This document shows, one piece after another, positions 6,719 through 10,422 of a stretch of DNA of 10,422 nt. Source of the DNA: Candidatus Omnitrophota bacterium (GTDB lineage: Bacteria; Omnitrophota; Gorgyraeia; Pluralincolimonadales; Pluralincolimonadaceae); contig JAGUXU010000153.1 of NCBI GenBank assembly GCA_020061685.1, positions 1 through 10,422 of the forward strand, given 5' to 3'. The notes below the pieces were generated by a model. The model had not been told where the DNA came from. It made no database searches and saw nothing but the letters and a program-made list of their open reading frames with translations. A program made the position numbers and the translations under genes. Position 1 is the stretch's first letter; every line of letters begins with the position of its first letter.

Positions 6719-7528
6719 CTACTCCTTTTTTCTTAACTGGCAAAATTCCTCATAATCTATAAGTTTTGTCACGGTAGGTTTCTCGCCGCAAACCGGACAT
6801 TTAGGGTCCCTCGGAACCTTCACTTGCCTGAAACTCGAATCCAGGGCGTTAAAGACCAAAAGTTTTCCGGCCAAGAGGTTGCCCATATTTAAGATATACT
6901 TCAATACTTCATTAGCCTGAATCGTGCCGATCACGCCGGCCACCGCGCCCAATATCCCCGCTTCCTGGCAGCTGGGCGCCAATCCCGGCGGAGGCGGCTC
7001 GGGAAAGAGGCATCTATAACAGGCGCTCTGTCCCGGCATTATGGTCATTGCCTGCCCGTCATATCTGAATATGCCACCGTGAGACAGCGGTTTCTTCGAA
7101 AGAACACAGGCATCGTTGACCAGATATCTTGTAGGAAAATTATCCGAGCCGTCCACTATTATATCATAATCTTTTATCACGTCCAAAATATTCTTTGACG
7201 TGATCCTTAATTTGTAGGGAATGACTTCCACGTCCGGATTTATGGCATTGATCCTTTCTTTCGCGGATTCCGCTTTCGGCTTATTCACGTTCGCGGTAGA
7301 ATGGATAATCTGTCTCTGCAGATTATTGATCTCAACGGCATCCGAGTCTACGATGCCTATCCTGCCAACGCCCGCAGAAGCTAAATATAACGCGCAAGGG
7401 GAGCCAAGGCCTCCGGCGCCGATGATCAAGACCTTGCCATTTAAAAGCTTCTCCTGCCCTTTGCCGCCTATATTCGGCAGGATTATCTGTCTCGAATATC
7501 GCTCTATTTGGTCTTCTCTAAGGCCCAT
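6719..7528 (-). CDS. ThiF/MoeB/HesA-family E1-like adenylyltransferase for the sulfur carrier
   Basis: A 269-residue enzyme that should activate the C-terminal glycine of the neighbouring ubiquitin-like protein with ATP, preparing it for thiocarboxylate formation. The nucleotide-binding loop is GAGGLG (37-42), followed by DSDAVEINNLQRQ (61-73, with the Arg finger R72), K85 and DGSDN (126-130). A structural zinc site is formed by C170/C173 (CYRC) and C244/C247 (CPVC). C187 in APSCQEAGILG sits where ThiF-type enzymes have their conserved cysteine. There is no C-terminal rhodanese domain, unlike mycobacterial MoeZ, so sulfur must come from another protein or from sulfide. Its start has GGAGGTT at 7537-7543, overlapping the end of the carrier gene, and lies 4 nt after that gene's stop. 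No thiamine or molybdopterin genes are nearby, so annotation as ThiF or MoeB proper would mislead. Confidence 0.92.
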   Translation of the reverse strand: MGLREDQIERYSRQIILPNIGGKGQEKLLNGKVLIIGAGGLGSPCALYLASAGVGRIGIVDSDAVEINNLQRQIIHSTANVNKPKAESAKERINAINPDVEVIPYKLRITSKNILDVIKDYDIIVDGSDNFPTRYLVNDACVLSKKPLSHGGIFRYDGQAMTIMPGQSACYRCLFPEPPPPGLAPSCQEAGILGAVAGVIGTIQANEVLKYILNMGNLLAGKLLVFNALDSSFRQVKVPRDPKCPVCGEKPTVTKLIDYEEFCQLRKKE

Positions 7529-7532
7529 CTGT

Positions 7533-7808
7533 TTAACCTCCGGCTATCGCAGGGATAATTGACACCTCATCGCCATCGATGAGCGGTGTGCTATCCTGCT
7601 GCAGGAAACGAACATCTTCTTCGTTTACGTAGATATTTATAAATCTGCGGATCCTGCCTTTATCGTCACAAAGCCTGTCTTTAATCCCCGGAAAATTTTT
7701 ATCCAGATCCTCTATCAATCCCCGCACATCTTTGGCCTCTACCTCTACTTCTGCCTTACCTTCTGTAAGCTTCTGCAACGGCGTGGGAATCCTTACCTTA
7801 ATTGACAT
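7533..7808 (-). CDS. CysO-like ubiquitin-fold sulfur carrier (MoaD/ThiS family)
   Basis: A 91-residue beta-grasp protein ending in the free Gly-Gly (residues 90-91) that this family uses to carry sulfur as a thiocarboxylate. The stretch RFINIYVNEEDVRF (55-68) and the end DGDEVSIIPAIAGG (78-91) closely resemble mycobacterial CysO as I remember it (RFVNIYVNDEDVRF, DGDSVTILPAVAGG), more than ThiS or MoaD proper. This suggests delivery of sulfur to an amino acid rather than to thiamine or molybdopterin. The start has GGAGGT at 7813-7818, five bases upstream; the 56-nt gap before it holds an inverted repeat. It sits between the PLP enzyme that would use the sulfur and the E1-like enzyme that would charge it. 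The C-terminus needs no trimming. Family assignment is strong; the CysO-like function is inferred from similarity and context. Confidence 0.88.
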   Translation of the reverse strand: MSIKVRIPTPLQKLTEGKAEVEVEAKDVRGLIEDLDKNFPGIKDRLCDDKGRIRRFINIYVNEEDVRFLQQDSTPLIDGDEVSIIPAIAGG

Positions 7809-7817
7809 TTTTACCTC

Positions 7818-7850
7818 CGATTTGCAATAGTTTTTCCGATCGGCAAATCG
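7818..7850 (-). repeat. Inverted repeat touching the ribosome binding site of the sulfur-carrier gene
   Basis: CGATTTGC (7818-7825) and GCAAATCG (7843-7850) form a perfect 8-bp stem with a 17-nt loop in the only sizeable gap inside the sulfur operon. On the transcript the downstream arm ends on the first G of the GGAGGT ribosome binding site (7813-7818). It could tune translation or protect the mRNA end. The loop also contains the palindrome CCGATCGG (7836-7843). There is no U-tract, so it is not a terminator. Confidence 0.45.
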
Positions 7851-7864
7851 TCCCGAGCAGCCCT

Positions 7865-9103
7865 CTATCGTTTCAGGCTGCGAGGGACGTTTTCTTCAAA
7901 GGAAGCCAAGTTCGGCTTTATCTTTATGGGCTTGCCGATCCTCTCACTTACCGCTTCCTGCGTCTTTAGACCGTTTCCTGTTATGCATACCACTATGGAT
8001 TCATCCTTGGGAATCCTGCCCTGTTTGATCAATTTCTTGGTAACCCCCAGAGTGACACCGCCGGCAGTCTCGGTGAATATCCCTTCGGTCGTCGCCAAGA
8101 GCTTGATCGCCTCCACTATCTCATCATCGGATACATCCTCCGCCCACCCGCCGGATTCTTTTGTCACCCCTACGGCGTACACGCCGTCAGCCGGGTTTCC
8201 TATCGCCAGCGACTTGGCGATGGTCTTGGGCTTTACCGGTTTTATGATATCGGAATCTTCCTTTACCGCTGTGGATATCGGAGAACATCCCGTCGCTTGC
8301 GCGGCATACATCCTCGTATTGACCTTATCGATAAGCCCTAATTTATGGAATTCTTTGATGCCTTTCCATATCTTGGTAATAAGGGAACCGCCGGCACAGG
8401 GCGTGATTATGTGTTTCGGCGCTCTCCATCCTAACTGCTCCGCGATCTCATATCCGTAAGTCTTTGAACCCTCGGCATAAAAGGGGCGGATATTTATATT
8501 AACGAACGCCCATTTATATTTCAGAGCCACTTCCGAACAAAGCCTGTTGACCTGGTCATAATTTCCTTCTACCGCGACTAAAACGGGGTTATATATGAGC
8601 GTCCCTATGACCTTGCCGAGCTCCAAATCGGCGGGGATGAAGATATATCGCTTGAGATTAGCCACAGCCGCCTGTGCCGAGACCGAATTCGCTAAATTTC
8701 CGGTGGAAGCGCAGGCAACCGTATCAAAACCGAACTCCTTTGCCTTCGATAACGCCACGGCCACGACCCTATCCTTAAATGAAAATGTGGGGTGGCTTAC
8801 CGAATCGTCCTTGATATAGAGCTCTTTTACGCCCAGGGCTTTTCCCAGATTTTTCGCTCTTAGCAAAGGTGTAAAACCGGAATGCAGGCCGTCTGTCGGC
8901 TCTCCGTCTATGGGCAGTAATTCCCGGTACCGCCAGAGATTTTGCGGGCGCGATTCGATCGCTTCCTTTGTCAGGTCCTTCTTTATCTTATCGTAGTCAT
9001 AATCTACTTCCAGCGGCCCAAAGCAATACTCACAAACATAAATCGGCTGTTTGGGATACGGCCTTCCGCACTCCCTGCATTTTAATCCCTTGACGTAACT
9101 CAT
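7865..9103 (-). CDS. thrC: Threonine synthase-family PLP enzyme, candidate sulfur-incorporating enzyme
   Basis: A 412-residue fold-type II PLP enzyme. A zinc-ribbon-like N-terminus carries C9, C12, C24 and C27. The PLP-binding lysine is K110 in TFSFKDR, the substrate/cofactor loop is ASTGN (132-136), the phosphate-cradling glycine segment is PCAGGSL (235-241), and the C-terminal motif is TGNGLK (375-380). These are threonine synthase features, an enzyme that normally converts O-phosphohomoserine to threonine. Here it is flanked by a sulfite reductase-TusA fusion and a CysO-like carrier, the position CysM takes in mycobacteria. I therefore suspect it uses the carrier thiocarboxylate to make homocysteine (from O-phosphohomoserine) or cysteine (from O-phosphoserine). 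Ordinary threonine synthesis is not excluded by the sequence. The start has AAGGAG at 9110-9115, overlapping the previous gene's stop; the intergenic gap is 10 nt. Confidence 0.88.
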   Translation of the reverse strand: MSYVKGLKCRECGRPYPKQPIYVCEYCFGPLEVDYDYDKIKKDLTKEAIESRPQNLWRYRELLPIDGEPTDGLHSGFTPLLRAKNLGKALGVKELYIKDDSVSHPTFSFKDRVVAVALSKAKEFGFDTVACASTGNLANSVSAQAAVANLKRYIFIPADLELGKVIGTLIYNPVLVAVEGNYDQVNRLCSEVALKYKWAFVNINIRPFYAEGSKTYGYEIAEQLGWRAPKHIITPCAGGSLITKIWKGIKEFHKLGLIDKVNTRMYAAQATGCSPISTAVKEDSDIIKPVKPKTIAKSLAIGNPADGVYAVGVTKESGGWAEDVSDDEIVEAIKLLATTEGIFTETAGGVTLGVTKKLIKQGRIPKDESIVVCITGNGLKTQEAVSERIGKPIKIKPNLASFEENVPRSLKR

Positions 9104-9113
9104 CTTTTACTCC

Positions 9114-10422
9114 TTAATTATTCTTCTTCACGGTAACTTTATAAAATCCGTCCTGTTTTTCTATCTTTATAATTTGCTGGCCGTCGCCCTCTAAACTCTT
9201 AGGCACATTCCGTATCGGCTCTCCTTCGTCAAGCAGGATATCCGTGATATCTCCGACTTCAAGATTCTCCAAAAATAATTTCGCTTTCACATAGTTAATA
9301 GGGCAGGGTGTGCCTTTCAGGTCCAAAAGATAATTTTCCTTCTTGGCCTCCTCTGGCGCGGTCTTCTGTCCTAATTTGGGAAAATTCAACGAAGAGTCCA
9401 TCTTATTATAAAGATCGGTCACCGTCTCAAAAAATTCCTTCGCGTAAAGAAATCCTTTTTCCCTTGCCTTCACATCTGATCGCTCATCAAGGCTTTCATA
9501 GATGTCTTTTAGGCCGGAGAACCTTGAAGGGGCTACGCCTTCCTTTACGAACTTCTCTATGAAATCGGTAAGCGCTTTTTGTTCATCCTTAGGATCCAAG
9601 CCCCTTACCACCAAGAGAGCCCTTGCGCTAAAGAAGAGGGCCTGCTTTACCTCTTGAACTGAATAATCATTTCTTTGCGATTTTTCCAAGGAGATCTTTG
9701 CGTCGGATAAATCCGCATCAATCATATCCAAGACACCTCTGCCGCATTCACCGGGCCCCAAGCCCTCCAGTGAAAATTCCTCTGTCTTGCCCCAATCGAT
9801 ATAAAAGTTCTTGTCCTGTGAATAATCGGGTACGTTTAAATACGGCGCCGCGGATTCCAGCGCCAGCGCCTCGCCTCTTTCTTCGATATAATCATAAATA
9901 TCGGTATTTTCGCTTAACTCTTTGTTTATCGCGCCCATAAAGTCTCTCAAAAACAACGGAACATTTTTAGCGGGCAATAAAATATCCATATCCTTTGCCA
10001 GCCGTGTCTTTTCTAAGGCCTTCCTTCCGCCTAAAAGCAACCTATAAAAGGGCACGGGCCTGCCTGAAATCCTTCTTACTATCCCATGAAAGGCTATCAG
10101 CCCGAGGGGATGCTGGCCGCATGCGTTCGGGCAACCGTTTATCTTTATACCTAACTTCCCGAACGCAACAGTCCCCATAAAGCGCTCTTTCATCATCTTC
10201 TCAATCTCCTCGGAGAGTCCGGGAGAGTTACACAGTCCCAGATTGCAGGTAAGCGCTCCTTTGCAACAAACCACATCGAGCAGGGTCGAGGGGTGCAAAA
10301 AATCATCCAAGATCCCTTTCAACTTCAGGAATATTTTATAAACGTCGGTTTCTTTTATATTGCATATAAATAAATTTTGGTTTTGCGAGATGCGGAATTC
10401 TATCCCGGCAAATTCTTTTTCC
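9114..10422 (-). CDS. Sulfite reductase-like siroheme protein with helical linker and C-terminal TusA domain, 5'-partial
   Basis: The frame is open to the right window edge, so 435 codons are visible and the N-terminal half is missing; a TTG at 10322 is internal, not the start. Residues below are counted from the edge. Residues 1-33 (IEFRISQNQNLFICNI and following) match the second ferredoxin-like half of sulfite/nitrite reductases. The siroheme-4Fe4S cysteines follow as C53 and C59 (CKGALTC) and C97 and C101 (NGCPNACGQH), spaced nearly as in CysI. About residues 210-340 form a mostly helical region beginning GLGPGECGRG and containing ALFFSARALLVVRG, which looks HEPN-like. Residues about 363-433 are a TusA domain with the sulfur-accepting C373 in TPCPINYVKAK. 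It would reduce sulfite (six electrons) in the cytoplasm and pass sulfur on. It is the first visible gene of the sulfur operon. Sulfite rather than nitrite is inferred from the TusA domain and neighbours. Confidence 0.9.
   Translation of the reverse strand, partial: EKEFAGIEFRISQNQNLFICNIKETDVYKIFLKLKGILDDFLHPSTLLDVVCCKGALTCNLGLCNSPGLSEEIEKMMKERFMGTVAFGKLGIKINGCPNACGQHPLGLIAFHGIVRRISGRPVPFYRLLLGGRKALEKTRLAKDMDILLPAKNVPLFLRDFMGAINKELSENTDIYDYIEERGEALALESAAPYLNVPDYSQDKNFYIDWGKTEEFSLEGLGPGECGRGVLDMIDADLSDAKISLEKSQRNDYSVQEVKQALFFSARALLVVRGLDPKDEQKALTDFIEKFVKEGVAPSRFSGLKDIYESLDERSDVKAREKGFLYAKEFFETVTDLYNKMDSSLNFPKLGQKTAPEEAKKENYLLDLKGTPCPINYVKAKLFLENLEVGDITDILLDEGEPIRNVPKSLEGDGQQIIKIEKQDGFYKVTVKKNN

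Noticed and set aside
6477..6743. Longer start of the NIL protein at 6743
   Set aside because: It would overlap the preceding gene by 25 nt and has no ribosome binding site, while the ATG at 6716 has GGAG at the right distance.
6719..7808. Thiamine (ThiS/ThiF) or molybdopterin (MoaD/MoeB) synthesis pair
   Set aside because: No thiamine or molybdopterin genes are present, and the carrier's motifs and neighbours fit a CysO-like amino acid sulfur route better.
7818..7850. Terminator between the PLP enzyme and sulfur-carrier genes
   Set aside because: The stem is short with a 17-nt loop, is followed by the ribosome binding site rather than a U-tract, and the operon clearly continues.
7926..8459. 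Long plus-strand open frame (177 codons) opposite the PLP enzyme gene, with similar plus-strand frames elsewhere (e.g. 5643-6116, 4416-4850)
   Set aside because: They lie wholly or mainly antisense to genes with clear family motifs, show no recognisable domain, and have low-complexity translations typical of shadow frames.
9114..10322. Taking TTG at 10322 as the start of the reductase gene
   Set aside because: The same frame stays open to the window edge and its translation continues the ferredoxin-like half domain of sulfite reductases, so the gene is cut by the window.
1..10422. CRISPR arrays, insertion sequences, attachment sites, tRNA or rRNA
   Set aside because: No spaced direct repeats, transposase motifs or RNA gene signatures were found by reading both strands; nearly all the DNA is accounted for by coding sequence.

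Overview
All recognisable genes lie on the minus strand and form two operons that read from high to low coordinates, separated at about 6318-6476 by a terminator and a promoter. Both window edges cut through genes. The gene set (copper RND efflux, siroheme sulfite reductase fused to a sulfur-transfer domain, NIL-domain protein), dense packing with 2-10 nt gaps, strong GGAGG-type ribosome binding sites and a moderate base composition suggest a Gram-negative, probably anaerobic and perhaps uncultivated bacterium (an Omnitrophota-, Nitrospirota- or deltaproteobacteria-like lineage). That placement is inference; no rRNA or marker gene is present. I see no tRNA, CRISPR array, insertion sequence or other mobile element.

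Region 10422-6477 (transcribed first on the minus strand) is a five-gene sulfur operon: a sulfite reductase-like hemoprotein with a C-terminal TusA domain (5' end outside the window), a threonine synthase-family PLP enzyme, a CysO-like ubiquitin-fold sulfur carrier ending in Gly-Gly, a ThiF/MoeB-type adenylating enzyme without a rhodanese domain, and a stand-alone NIL-domain protein. Together they look like a complete route from sulfite to a protein thiocarboxylate and then to a sulfur amino acid. The layout recalls the CysO-CysM system of Mycobacterium and the HcyS-HcyF system of Wolinella, but with a threonine synthase homologue where the usual sulfhydrylase would be. This is the most interesting part of the window. 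The operon ends in a hairpin terminator at 6398-6431.

Region 6372-1 is a copper/silver resistance operon. A sigma70-like promoter (TTGACA, 18 nt, TATACT) carries a G-tract CsoR-type operator in its spacer and drives csoR, an outer-membrane TolC/CusC-like channel, a CusB-like adaptor with several Cys/Met-rich metal-binding modules, a CusA RND pump with the three-methionine copper site, and the start of a P-type ATPase. The last is of the calcium-pump (type II) kind rather than a CopA-like copper pump. Copper binding to CsoR should release the promoter, and the three envelope proteins would then export Cu(I)/Ag(I) across the outer membrane. Genes in this operon overlap or nearly touch, so translational coupling is likely.
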